DNA from: Cladopsammia gracilis | Taxonomy: Eukaryota > Cnidaria > Anthozoa > Scleractinia > Dendrophylliidae | Reading direction: 5' to 3' | Length of the DNA stretch: 64,000 nt | Assembly (NCBI GenBank): GCA_022457155.1 | Contig: JAJGOT010000049.1 | Coordinates: 293,501 to 357,500 of the forward strand | Shown: in pieces, positions 1 to 9,339 of the stretch | Layout: every line of letters starts with the position of its first letter | Position numbering within the stretch: position 1 is the first letter of the stretch | Translations under genes and position numbers: made by a program | The notes under the pieces: model-generated | What the model was told of the DNA's origin: nothing | The model's database searches: none | The model's input: the letters and a program-made list of their open reading frames with translations, nothing else

Positions 1-4
1 GCCA

Positions 5-77
5 TGTTTCCGGACAGGTTTGAACTGGCGACCTTCCGCGTGTTAGGCGGACGTGATAACCACTACACTACGGAAAC
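5..77 (-). tRNA. tRNA-Val (anticodon AAC)
   Basis: Read on the minus strand, the 73 nt fold into a cloverleaf. The 7-bp acceptor stem starts GTTTCCG, box A is GTGTAGTGGTTATC, and the 5-bp anticodon stem carries loop CTAACAC (anticodon AAC). The T arm contains GTTCAAAC with one C-T mismatch, and the discriminator is A. The overall sequence is a standard animal valine tRNA. The T-stem mismatch means it could be a slightly decayed copy. Two other valine isoacceptors lie at 1131 and 16289. Confidence 0.88.
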
Positions 78-191
78 CACGATACAAATTACGCATGATA
101 TGTGACTGCCGGTTGGAATGGGAAAATTGAGTTACTAGGATGAACGGGATATTAGTTACACTGTTACTCTGAGTGAATTAAGAATGCTCGA

Positions 192-221
192 GACCACGTG
201 CCACGTGCCACGTGCACGTGC

Positions 222-253
<32 letters not shown>

Positions 254-262
254 AAATATATA
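192..262. repeat. CACGTG cluster and AT-rich simple repeat
   Basis: Four overlapping or adjacent CACGTG palindromes lie within about 30 bp, followed directly by an interrupted (AT)n tract. Nothing else is seen between the tRNA at 5-77 and the microsatellite at 613. Small ORFs translated here contain tRNA-like or AT-repeat sequence and are not credible genes. Confidence 0.6.
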
Positions 263-609
263 TGTATAACACTCTGCGGAGGGGACATTGGCGCGCGTTA
301 ACAACTCTCGAAACTGTCGGATGAAGACAGCTTTAGTAAGAGGAATGAGCCTGGAATTTTGATGATAACAAAAGGCCGGGGAAGCGCTGCGGGCCGGAAT
401 AAACTGTAACATTGTGCGAAAGGCACTAAAAGGACAAAGCGAGCTACCGGGTATGGGAACTAAAGGGATAACTAGACGTCTTTCCCGGCATTGAATAGTC
501 TTGGACCAATGAAAAATAACAATAAGATAAGGGTCGATGAATTGAACATTACGGCGACAGAGATCTCGAGACTTATCAAACCCAGCTGCCGAAGCAGGCA
601 GAATATTAG

Positions 610-612
<3 letters not shown>

Positions 613-685
<73 letters not shown>
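613..685. repeat. (AT)n microsatellite
   Basis: An almost pure AT dinucleotide run of about 70 bp. Tyr-Ile repeat ORFs read from it on both strands are artefacts. Confidence 0.95.
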
Positions 686-688
<3 letters not shown>

Positions 689-742
689 AAGTAATTAAAC
701 ATTGCTTTTTGAAACGAACTGTTTCCTTCCCAGCAGTCGAAT

Positions 743-794
743 TCCTCGTGGTGAGTATCACGCGGGAGACCTGGGTTCGATTCCCGCCGGGGAG
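743..794 (+). pseudogene. tRNA-Asp pseudogene with internal deletions
   Basis: The stretch starts TCCTCG, keeps the box A part GGTGAGTATC, and ends with a complete 3' half (ACGCGGGAGACC, GGTTCGATTCCC, CGGGGAGA). Compared with the near-complete tRNA-Asp at 19378-19449, part of the D arm and the 5' half of the anticodon arm are missing, so the anticodon is gone. The 5' flank CAGCAGTCGAATT also precedes the tRNA-Asp at 19449. The two copies therefore share more than the tRNA body and may derive from one repeat or duplicated locus. Confidence 0.75.
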
Positions 795-1130
795 ACCATC
801 TTACTCATCTTCTTTTTAAAGTTAAACGAATGTGCTTGTTTTTCCACGGTAGCTCCTTCCATTGCTGTTCGTCATGTCGGCTGTTTGATTTCGATGCCCA
901 TGAACTCCATAAAATACAGCTCTGAGCAAGAGAACAATTGAAAAGAAGATGGTCCAAAGATTCTAACGGGAAATTGCCAAAGAAATCGAAGGAAGGAGTC
1001 GCCAAAAGAAACCATGCATTGACTTTGAGAACCCAAGTATTGGTTAATTAATAAAAAAAAAAGATGTGTAGACAACAAAATGTTTCTTTGCATTATCCCT
1101 ATTCTGTACACAAAAATAAAATAACAACCG

Positions 1131-1203
1131 TATTTCCGGCCAGAATTGAACTGGCGTCCTTCCGCGTGTAAGGCGGACGCGATAACCACTACACTACGGA
1201 AAC
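1131..1203 (-). tRNA. tRNA-Val (anticodon TAC)
   Basis: The minus strand folds into a 73-nt cloverleaf. The acceptor is GTTTCCG paired to CGGAAAT (one G-T pair), box A is as in the other Val genes, the anticodon stem is TCCGC/GCGGA with loop CTTACAC (anticodon TAC), and the T stem GCCAG/CTGGC is perfect around TTCAATT. It is likely functional. The 3' side reads ATA rather than ACA because of the wobble. Confidence 0.88.
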
Positions 1204-2144
1204 CACGATGAATAGAGTTCTCAGAAATATACACAATATTTGGCAGCCTTTTGTAGTAAAAATGCCAGTTTCTAACCCAGATACCAAAAATATCGCACTT
1301 GGAAGCATATGAATGGGAGAAAGATGATCTTCCAGCGATTTCTTCTTAGAGAGAAATAAAGATGCTCGAGACCATAAGGTATGGGTAAAAATAGGACCCC
1401 ACTGGGCCGTATGTTTTGCTGATGTAGCGTGAATTATGCAGCATACGAGCAAATGCTATTTGTCAAACGATTTGAGTGCTTTTTCTGGTGAGTAGATATA
1501 CAGGCAGGACCGCTGGGTTTAAACTATCCATCAATCCATCCATCATCGAGCGTAACGATAGGGAAAATACCGTCACTCGTCAGCTGGCGGCTCGACAGGC
1601 TAAGATTAAATTCTAGTGGCAGGTAAATTCTGAATTTTTGATCGCTTACTCTTTAGCCGTAATTCAATTTTTAATTCAAATTAATCGAAGCATAATCGTA
1701 AGCTTGAAGAATTAGAATTTCTTTCAGTCACAAATAAACAAACTGAAATGATATCAGTCGTCGTGCGATTTCGCTGCGATTTAGACTGCTGAAATAATTT
1801 GTAGAGGTAGATAAATTCTAAAATCTTGATAGCCTACTCTTTAGCTGAAATTCAGTCATTAATTAAAGGGAATAGATGGAATATTATTCGAGTTTTGAGC
1901 ATATGAAGAATTATAAGAGAATTATCAGAACCACTGTACTTGCGATTTCGTCAGTTCTTCGCTTCGATTGGTTGCGATTGACAATTCTATTGTTACACCG
2001 GAAATGTTTCCTTACATTGACAAAAATAGCTTGCCCGATGACAATAGTGTTCGCTGACTACGTGAGCAGAAAACAAAAATTAGTGAGATTATCAATGAGA
2101 AGATAAAATGCTAAATTAAGTCTACCTAGCAGTCGAATTTCTCA
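1204..2144. other. Non-coding spacer with a diverged direct repeat
   Basis: No gene is seen. Two diverged copies of about 190-200 bp seem to lie in tandem: the phrase around 1615-1675 (AAATTCT, CTTACTCTTTAGC) returns at about 1803-1867, followed in both cases by a related AAGAATTA stretch. The small ORF at 1876-2106 has no recognisable domain. The CAGTCGAATT phrase next to the tRNA-Asp copies also appears here at about 2130, close to the left side of the Polinton. Confidence 0.4.
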
Positions 2145-2178
2145 GTAAAATCGTAGCAGTATCGTGCTACGATTTTAC
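2145..2178. terminator. 14-bp perfect hairpin at the left edge of the Polinton genes
   Basis: Arms GTAAAATCGTAGCA (2145-2158) and TGCTACGATTTTAC (2165-2178) enclose a 6-nt loop. It lies 35 bp beyond the stop codon of the leftward fiber gene. A role in transcript ending or as a remnant of the element end is possible. Neither can be shown from sequence alone. Confidence 0.4.
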
Positions 2179-2213
2179 TCTCAATCAGACAAACCCCATC
2201 ATTAGCTAGATTT

Positions 2214-3630
2214 TCAAAAATGAAGAGGTGCATTGAAGACGCTGCTTTCAACATCAGGTTGAGAACCTTTGACGCCATCGATGATCAGATTTGCATCTCC
2301 GGTTGCAGCTGATACAGCGGTTCCCCGCCACTTCAGATCCAGAAATATATATTCAGGTGGAGTGATCTCCCATTTATGCATGTGGATGATGGATCTGGCA
2401 TAAGTCGAAAACTTCTTTGTTGATTGTTGATTGATATTCAGACTTGTGCTCACGACATTAACACTAACACCATCCATTGACGCGGGGAAGAATTCAATGC
2501 AAATAGTGTATTCGCCGTCTGGTAATTTGTACATATCGAATCCAAGTCTCCCGGAGTATTCATTAAAAAGATCTTTTCTGATTTTCAAATCGTACGCCTT
2601 CTTATTGAAATGATGTGGAGAACTTGAAAAATCAGTTATTCCAGTCACTGTCATATTATGTTCAGAGCTGGATTCATCAACATTTTCCATCAGATACCTG
2701 AATTTATCTTTCGGGCGAGAGGTTGATGTGATATGTGATTCATTGACATATTTTTTAAGTTCTTCTTCTGTTTTGTCGATGTGGATTACCACATCTTCTA
2801 TCTTGAGATTAAGTTCTCTATCCACATAAGATTTTGGCGTGGGTTGGTGTTCAAGAGTTGGCGTTGCAATATTGTTTATTTGTTGTGAATTCATATCCAG
2901 GTTTCCAGTCATTGTTCCACCTTCCAAAGAAAGTTTTTTCGCGGATTGGCTGTCCACATATCGCATGTTTGCGCCTTGGTCGGCAACTTCGGGATCTTTC
3001 ACATTGAAAATGGTGTGATTTTCCATATCCAAACTAGTCTCCATTGGAAACGCCTCTTTGCGGCTGAGAAAGATATTCTTGACGTCATTATAAGAAACCA
3101 GATTGTTATAATTGGCTCCCAAATCATGCCATGTCTGTTGTTTTGATTGGACACCATTGACACGTTCTTTCAAATCAATATCTTTAGTCACTTCATGAGT
3201 GTGCGCCGGAGCATCAGGGTGGAATTTTTTCAGAGTGATCATATTCACAGCTGAGAGATCATTGTCTTCATCAGTGTCTAGATTTGTGATCAGTTTGCGA
3301 TTCATTTCTATGCCTCCTGGTTTGATTATATTATGACCTCTGAGATCAAGGTCTCCAGTCATATGCGAGGAACCATCAACCTGAAGTGAATCTGCCCTCA
3401 ATTGCGTTAATTTGTTTTCGAGACTTGTTTCAAGCGTGTCAGCTTGATGTTTTGTGATTGCGTCATCGTTTTCAACGCCTTCGGCAACATTGGCCAGTCG
3501 TTTTTGTTGGATATCATAATTATTGTTGGCGTCTAATTTCAAACCGCCTTGTTGAACTTGTTTGTTGAATTTTTTTGTGTTCACTCAAGTCAACACCTGT
3601 GAATCTTCCCACATTGTTGAATATACCCAT
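2214..3630 (-). CDS. Fiber-like protein with phage tail-fiber repeats (frameshifted start)
   Basis: The long frame (2214-3584) codes for about 456 residues. The N-terminal part reads KFNKQVQQGGLKLDANNNYD. It is followed by repeats of the tail-fiber type, such as GGTMTGNLDMNSQQINNIA ending in SYVDREL, and related copies near LDLRGHNII and LDMENHTIFNVKDPE. The last third is a globular region with no recognised domain. Such fibers occur in cnidarian Polintons and presumably form the virion's attachment spike. The apparent GTG start at 3584 is not convincing. An ATG at 3630, one base after the ATPase stop, opens a short leader in another frame, and the two frames meet at an A7 run (about 3571-3577). 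A one-base indel therefore probably broke the gene. Adhesive function is inferred from the repeats. Confidence 0.7.
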
Positions 3631-3631
3631 T

Positions 3632-4270
3632 TTAGAAAGGTTCATCAAAGTTTTTAGCAACACTTTTCTTTTCTTTGTCAAGGAAAAGAAATTCATAAGG
3701 TCCTAGCCTATTGAAAAGACTTGAGCCAATCAAATTCTCCTTTGCAATGAGATCCAAATGAGTTTTTGTTGCTGGTGGATACAGAATCATATGAGAACAA
3801 TTGAAACGAATCTTTTGTGGAACATCATAATAGGATTGCGAGAGATAAATCGGGCTGATCCCATGATGCCTTCCAACGGTCCAGTGATTAGCGATTTGTT
3901 TTTTAATCCTCTCAGAAGAATTAATGAGATCATCAAACACGACCGTTTTCCGATTGTTGTTTGGATAATCTGAGGTATTCTTGATGTCATCTGGGCCAAG
4001 AATTTCGAGAACTGGATATCCAACTTTTTGGCTGACACCATCCATCAACTTTTGGAGGTCTTGAATCTTATCTTGATGTTGATTTGGCGTATAGAAATAT
4101 TTTTTTTCATAGAAGATGAGAGGTTCTCGCAACATATGCATAAGCGTATTTGTCTTTCCGCAGCGCGTTTGACCCGCAATGAGCATTCTGAGATCCTCAT
4201 CAAGGAAATCATTGTATTTTCTATTTGCTGTTCGATTATTGACGTTTCTATCGTAATATAGTATTATCAT
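3632..4270 (-). CDS. Genome-packaging ATPase (FtsK/HerA-type)
   Basis: An intact 212-residue ORF. Walker A is GQTRCGKT at residues 33-40 and Walker B is VVFDD at 110-114. The sequence LSQSYYDVPQ after Walker B matches the sensor region of DJR-virus packaging ATPases. In this lineage the enzyme drives DNA into preformed capsids. The ATG at 4270 is preceded by CACTTAAA, the same bases that precede the divergent gene at 4358. Its TAA stop is one base from the fiber ATG, so both were probably transcribed leftward together. Length is slightly short for the family but the core motifs are complete. Confidence 0.9.
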   Translation of the reverse strand: MIILYYDRNVNNRTANRKYNDFLDEDLRMLIAGQTRCGKTNTLMHMLREPLIFYEKKYFYTPNQHQDKIQDLQKLMDGVSQKVGYPVLEILGPDDIKNTSDYPNNNRKTVVFDDLINSSERIKKQIANHWTVGRHHGISPIYLSQSYYDVPQKIRFNCSHMILYPPATKTHLDLIAKENLIGSSLFNRLGPYEFLFLDKEKKSVAKNFDEPF

Positions 4271-4357
4271 TTTAAGTGTTGAGATAACATTTATCTTTTG
4301 ACTTAACTTTCAAATCATCACTTATCTTTTGAAATAAATGTTGTTTCACCACTTAAA
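4271..4357. promoter_or_regulatory. Divergent promoter region of the Polinton
   Basis: This 87-bp gap separates the ATPase (left) and coiled-coil gene (right). It is bounded by a perfect inverted repeat that includes both start codons: CATTTTAAGTG on the left and CACTTAAAATG on the right. Inside, ATCTTTTGA occurs twice as a direct repeat (about 4292 and 4324). The symmetry suggests one regulatory unit serving both directions. The protein that reads it is unknown. Confidence 0.6.
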
Positions 4358-5505
4358 ATGGATCTTGAAAGAATAAAGAAATATGCAGGAAGAGAACTGG
4401 AGGGATATCAGATTGCGAAAGCAGTCACAGATGTAAAGAATGAGGTGAAAGACCGAGAACAGGGAAGAGATGTTGTTATGAGTGATTATCTCAAAACACT
4501 CAGAGAACCCTTGATTGAACAACAAAAGAAGACAGATGAAAAACAAGACGCCGTGATTGAGCAACTCCGGCAAAATCAACTGGCTTTGACTGAAGGCATT
4601 CAAGACATCGTCACGCTGAATAGAGAGTTGCCACTTGAAGGTGCTGAAAGCGTGACGATACCAATACCCTATAAATCACCAAGAAGATTTGATATTGATA
4701 TCTACAAAGGAATTTCTGAGGCAGAAAAAGAAGTTTTCCGACAATATCATTTACAGCCTTCAGACACCCTTTTAAGAATGTCAATTGAAAGCATTGAAAA
4801 GGCCAAAGAATTGTATAAAAAAAATAGACAAAGCCAAAATTCTTCGAAGATGGCTAATTTAAAAAAGAAACAGACGAAATACAAGGTCTTAAGTGATGTC
4901 GACAAAGAGAAATGGGATCAGTTAATGGCTGACTCAATAGCCTTAGATAAATATAGAGATAAACTTGATCTCTTAATTAAAGCAAGAGAAAAAATTATGC
5001 TAACACCAACAAAAGGACAGGGAGTGCGTTCCTATAAACAACCTCGAAGGAATGCATATAAGATTCAACAAAGTCAATATGGCGGGTTGCTTATCGATGT
5101 CCCCAAACTTGTCAATGAAATGAAGCTGAATGTCTTCAGAGGTGGAAAACTGTTTTATCAAGCAGATGCAGACAAATCACTCATCGATTTGTTGACAAAG
5201 AGATACAATGCGAAAAGAAAGTATTATATGAATGCTGTGAAAATTTTCAATGATTTGAATTTGTTGTCTAATATGCCTGCGCACAAATCCTCAGGTAAAT
5301 CCAGGATGGTTGAACGGGTGTCGTCTTCTATCAGAAACCAGAAGAGCTGGCGGATCGTATGAAGATTTTGATTGGCTCAATGGCTGCTGGAAACAACTCG
5401 CCAGTCTTGAGGAATGATCTTTCCCAAATAAATGATGAACTCTTGAAAATCGGGGCAATTGACCAGCTAATGCATGAAAAACTTTATCAGAAATATTTAA
5501 AATAA
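4358..5505 (+). CDS. Polinton coiled-coil virion-associated protein (frameshifted near the C-terminus)
   Basis: The open frame 4358-5362 gives 334 residues. The N-terminal third is highly charged and helical (QQKKTDEKQDAVIEQLRQNQ and around) and the middle is Lys/Glu-rich. The C-terminal module around YGGLLIDVPKLVNEM and DADKSLIDLLTKRYN recurs in cnidarian Polintons. Translation then shifts frame near 5310-5318; the remaining roughly 60 residues continue to a TAA at 5503-5505. That stop overlaps the next ATG (TAATG), which supports the longer original gene. Function is unknown; a structural or scaffold role is a guess from its position beside capsid genes. Confidence 0.65.
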
Positions 5506-6264
5506 TGGATATCTTCAAATCAATTGATGCAAGAAAACAAAACCCACGAAATAAACCAGGGAATTTCACAATTAAGTTTATTCCTGAGTTGAAACTAGAC
5601 GATAATAAACAACATTATATGGCTTTGGATCATCTTTCCATGACTGCAAGTTGGCATAATATCAGGCCTAAATACGGCAACAACAAGTTGGTAACTTCAA
5701 AAGACAAGGGCAAGTTGGTAATTTCAAAAGACATGGGAAACAATCACCTTTCCCGCGGGCGTTTATGATTATGATGATATCCACGAATTCATTCACAAAA
5801 ACATTGGGCCAATTGGAAAAGACCAATATGGAATCAATGTGTTGTTTGATTTGACAACTTTCAAAGTATTTATTCAGTTGGCTGAAAACTTTCAAATTGA
5901 TTTTGCAAAAAGTGGAAACTTTCACGTCTTGTTGGAATTTGATGCGGCTAAATTAACAGCTAGTGCTTATGGATCGACGTTTCCAAATATATCAAACAGT
6001 GTTGACAATCTCTATCTCAGAAACAGTCTTTTGAGCGAATCAATTATCTCCGGGAAAAGGTCAAATGTGCTTTACACGTTCTCAACCAGCACTAAAACCA
6101 GAGCATTGCCATTCGAAATTCAACCAATGAATTACTTGTGGAATAAAATAAACTCTAAGCATATTTCTGAGGCCACCTTCTTCATGACTGATGATGAAGA
6201 CCGAGAAGTGGATCTGAATGATATTGATATTTCCTTGACTGTAGTAATTAAAGAAGTGAATTAA
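5505..6264 (+). pseudogene. Penton-like minor capsid protein (single jelly roll type), frameshifted
   Basis: Two frames, 5505-5768 and about 5740-6264, join into one roughly 250-residue protein; the shift lies near 5740-5750. The first part has the family phrase on how the sequence meets the capsid (MALDHLSMTASWHNI). The second begins with an FPAGVYDYDDIHEFI-type strand, which is typical of Polinton minor capsid/penton proteins. A duplicated phrase, NKLVTSKDKG then GKLVISKDMG, at about 5686-5738 suggests a small local duplication at the break. The stop is separated by one base from the next ATG. The assignment to penton rests on family memory and gene order. Confidence 0.65.
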
Positions 6265-6265
6265 A

Positions 6266-6685
6266 ATGGATGAAAGAAGAGAAAGAGATCCTGATACAGG
6301 TGAAATAACATATGGAGGCGGAGCGGGTTTTACTGACATGTTCTCGAAACTCGCAGCTAAATTAACAGGTAAAACAGCTTCAAAATTAGCTTCAAAGGCA
6401 GCAGAAAAATTAGTTGAAAAAGGGGCTGAAAAAATTGGCGAAAAAACTGGACAAGTCATTGGTGAAAAAATGTATGATAAATTCGCAGCGAAACCAGCGG
6501 TCCCGGAAACAAAAGGAAAAGAAATTGGGGAAATTCTGAGAAAACAAAGTCGGGCCGCTGAGGTGGCTCGCAATGAGCCCAAGACTCAAACAAATGCGAA
6601 GCTGCCAGCGGAGCTGGATTCGGCTTCGCCGCCAGCAAAGCTGGGTTTCCAATATGTGAGAGATGTTTACAATGATTTAATCTGA
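6266..6685 (+). CDS. Small Ala/Lys-rich helical virion protein
   Basis: An intact 139-residue ORF. After an acidic N-terminus with GEITYGGGAG, residues about 25-75 form regularly spaced Ala/Lys/Glu helices (KLASKAAEKLVEKGAEKIGE) of amphipathic type. The tail is rich in Pro and Ala. Genes of this kind sit beside capsid genes in Polintons and are compared with adenovirus pVI or core proteins. Membrane or DNA binding is inferred only from composition. The frame is intact although both neighbours are broken. Confidence 0.6.
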   Translation: MDERRERDPDTGEITYGGGAGFTDMFSKLAAKLTGKTASKLASKAAEKLVEKGAEKIGEKTGQVIGEKMYDKFAAKPAVPETKGKEIGEILRKQSRAAEVARNEPKTQTNAKLPAELDSASPPAKLGFQYVRDVYNDLI

Positions 6686-6715
6686 AAAATAAAATATTAT
6701 ATAAGTAAAATTACT

Positions 6716-8030
6716 ATGAACTTTAGAAATCCGGAATTCGTAAAAAGATATGAATATACATATTATGATCTCGAAACACCACTGAATAATAATATTGCCA
6801 ATGACAACCGGCAGACAAAAGGCGATTATCGCTTCAACGTGGATAATTCTCCGAAGCCAATCCGATTGATTGGTATAATGCATATCTGGAGGTTGACTTT
6901 AAGCTTGTTACAACGGCTGACAGTGCAACTGGAATAACCGCAGGGGCCAACAATGGTAATCAAGATTGCACAACAACTAATGGCCTGACGTTCATAAAAA
7001 CAATCGAAGTTGAATGTAATGGGCAAACAGTTTATAATAACACAAAAGCAAATGAATCAGCAAATGCGTTGGCGCTCTTGAAATATACGAAAACCTATGC
7101 CGATTCGGTTGGGCAGGATCAGTTTTTCTATCCTGATACATCAACAGGAACAACAGAAGGACGACTACAACTAGCAGATAAAACAATAGTAGCCTTATAT
7201 AATGAAGGTTTTGCTAAGCGAAAGGCTTTGACTGATGCTGGGGCGATCAACAAATTTTCAATTCCTCTGAATTTATACAGTTATTTCGATGCTTACAAAA
7301 ATAACCTTCACCCAAATATAAAGACAACTCTTGTGTTGAAACTTGAAAATGACAACAACTTGATTTTCCGAAAAGGTGCCGCGCCAGATTCAAAAGTGAT
7401 TCTCACTAAACTCAGATTGTGGTGTCCCAAAATAATTTTCAATGGTAAAGGCTTGAAACAATATCTTGAAGATTATCTGAAACCGAAAAAGTGGACATAT
7501 TTGAGAGAACACCAGGAAATATTGCAATCAACAGCCACGAATAGCTATTTCCGTATTTCCAATGGAATTCGAAGGCCTAGGCATGTGTTGATTTGGGTTG
7601 TTACGACGGCATCTTATAATAGTCAGACACATAATATATTCACTTTCAAGACATTCAATATTAATGCAGCCAACCGGCGATTCACTCGAGCACAGCTGGA
7701 ATTGAACAACTCAATTTATTATCCCCAGTTGGAAATGACCTCGGATGAAGAATCAAGACTTTACCGCGCTTTGATGTCATTCAATTCCGGTTATAATGAC
7801 AGATTGAGTGGACTATGATAGATCGAAAAAATTTCAAAGAGCTTTATGGAATGATTTACTTTGATCTCCGAAACCAAGAAGATGATGTGAAAGATGCTGT
7901 GGTTTCTTTGACGTTCAGATATGAACTGAATGAAGCCAACGCAAATCAATGCACAATAAATGCTTTGGTGTTGCATGAAAAAGAAATTGAATTGTACACT
8001 GCATCAAATAAGCTTTTGATCAAAGCTTGA
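6716..8030 (+). pseudogene. Major capsid protein, double-jelly-roll type, with two frameshifts
   Basis: Three frames line up into one protein of about 435 residues: 6716 to about 6860, about 6865 to 7818, and 7815-8030. Recognisable parts are DWYNAYLEVDFKLV (start of the first barrel), the middle block with SIPLNLYSYFDAYKN, and the C-terminal block LYGMIYFDLRNQEDDVKD. These follow the pattern of Polinton and adintovirus hexon-like capsid proteins, which assemble as trimers into an icosahedral shell. The first shift lies near 6855-6870 and the second at 7815-8, where a stop and the next frame overlap by 4 bp. A TATTATATAAG box is present just upstream (about 6692). The gene cannot make a full capsid protein as it stands. 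Confidence 0.75.
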
Positions 8031-8052
8031 AAAAGTTATTTCAATATAGAAA

Positions 8053-8883
8053 ATGACGTCTTATATTCCATACCATGTAAACTTGTCTGAAGGACAAAAA
8101 ACAAAACTTGCAAGAGCTGTGAAAAATTCAGCTCCAATTACATTGAGACTTTCGAGAAACGAATTGAAAGGAAATGATGAATTGCTGTTGACAAAAACCC
8201 AAATAAACAAAATACAGAAAGCAATTAATGCTGGGCGGGGGGTTGAAATAGCCATCTCGAGAACACAAATTAGAAAAGCTGTCAGACATGGCGGGAGTCT
8301 TTGGACTTCATTGATTTCCCTGGGAACGAAACTGCTTCCATTTGCAACAAAAGGGGTTTCAAAAGTTGCCCCGCATCTTGCGACTGGCGCATTGAGTGCT
8401 TTGGGGAGCCTGGGGATAGATAAAATCTTTGGAAAGGGAATTGAAATTCCATATAATTTTCTTCCGCAACTTGGGAGAGTCAAAGAGTTAACTAAAAGCC
8501 AATTAGATTCTGTTAAAAGAGGACTTAAGATTGGCAGCGGAATAAATTTCAAACCCACACAGCGGCAAATAAATGGTGGGCTTCTTGGAACACTTGCGGC
8601 GATAGGAATCCCGATGGCTATTGAACTAGCATCGAAATTATTCGGATGTGGGCTTCAAGTTCCGAGGAAAGCTGCTGCGGGATTAATGGTGAGTCCAAAA
8701 CCTGGGCTTTATCCTTATCGACCGCCTCCCTTTTTTGGAACCTGGGAACAGCAAGGAAAAGGACGCGGACAAAAAAAAAAATCTGGAACGAGAGCGCAGC
8801 GACCGCGACTGAAAGGAGAAGGCCTTTTGTTAGGACCGAACAGCCCCTTCAACGCCATTCCCGGAATAGGGTTGATTCTGTGA
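8053..8883 (+). CDS. pVI/pX-like minor virion protein
   Basis: An intact 276-residue ORF. The N-terminus binds together NLSEGQKTKLARAVKNSAPI and ITLRLSRNELKG, a pattern common in Polinton minor proteins. It is followed by a Gly-rich hydrophobic stretch (residues about 80-115), a second hydrophobic stretch around GGLLGTLAAIGIPMAIELA (about 175-195), and a basic, Arg-rich tail. The INGG-L site just before the second stretch fits the adenain cleavage rule (M/I/L)xGG-x, so the protein may have been a protease substrate. By analogy with adenovirus pVI/pX it would disrupt membranes or bind DNA; this is inference. Its TGA overlaps the next gene's first codon. Confidence 0.65.
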   Translation: MTSYIPYHVNLSEGQKTKLARAVKNSAPITLRLSRNELKGNDELLLTKTQINKIQKAINAGRGVEIAISRTQIRKAVRHGGSLWTSLISLGTKLLPFATKGVSKVAPHLATGALSALGSLGIDKIFGKGIEIPYNFLPQLGRVKELTKSQLDSVKRGLKIGSGINFKPTQRQINGGLLGTLAAIGIPMAIELASKLFGCGLQVPRKAAAGLMVSPKPGLYPYRPPPFFGTWEQQGKGRGQKKKSGTRAQRPRLKGEGLLLGPNSPFNAIPGIGLIL

Positions 8884-9337
8884 AGAACAAACCCGCGTTC
8901 AAAGATATTCCATTGTCAAACTTTGATATTCTTGAGTGGGTGAGGTTTCTTAAAATCCCCAATTTCAAAGGAATCTTTTCAAGAGACTCAAAAGATCATA
9001 TTCATAACTCTGGTGGTTGTATAATTAATTTAGATGATTCTGTTGGAAACGGAACACATTAGGTCGCAACATTTGTAGGTGGCAAACACGCTTATTATTT
9101 TGATTCGTTCTGCTTACCGCCTCCAATTGAATTTGTAGATTATGCAAGAAAACTAAAAAAGGAATTTATTTATAATTACGGCCATCCGATTCAAGACATT
9201 AATTCGGTGCGATTGGATATTATTGTTTATATTTCCTAGATAATATTCATGAAAAATCATTTTATGATTGTCTCAAAGTGTTTGATTTAAACCATCCAAT
9301 GAAAAATGAGAAATTCATAAAAGAATATTTCAATTAA
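8880..9337 (+). pseudogene. Adenain-like (ULP1-fold) maturation cysteine protease, inactivated
   Basis: The reading frame after 8880 shows SNFDILEWV, then the catalytic-His block ending NGTH, the Asp block AYYFDSF, and the Q of the oxyanion region before the Cys block. Four defects are visible. The start codon is GTG where ATG is expected (8880). A TAG (9061-9063) replaces the Trp that follows the catalytic His. A frameshift lies near 9209-9215. The catalytic Cys position before GYYCLYFL reads as isoleucine. The C-terminal part continues in the new frame to a TAA at 9337. In related viruses this enzyme trims capsid precursors. This copy is certainly dead. Confidence 0.8.
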
Positions 9338-9339
9338 AA

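Noticed and set aside
472..694. Tyr-Ile repeat ORFs on both strands
   Set aside because: They are translations of the AT microsatellite at 613-685; the same holds for 16015-16404.
872..1234. ORF with GFRSVVVIASALHAEGRQFN
   Set aside because: This phrase is the conceptual translation of a tRNA-Val gene and returns at each tRNA-Val.
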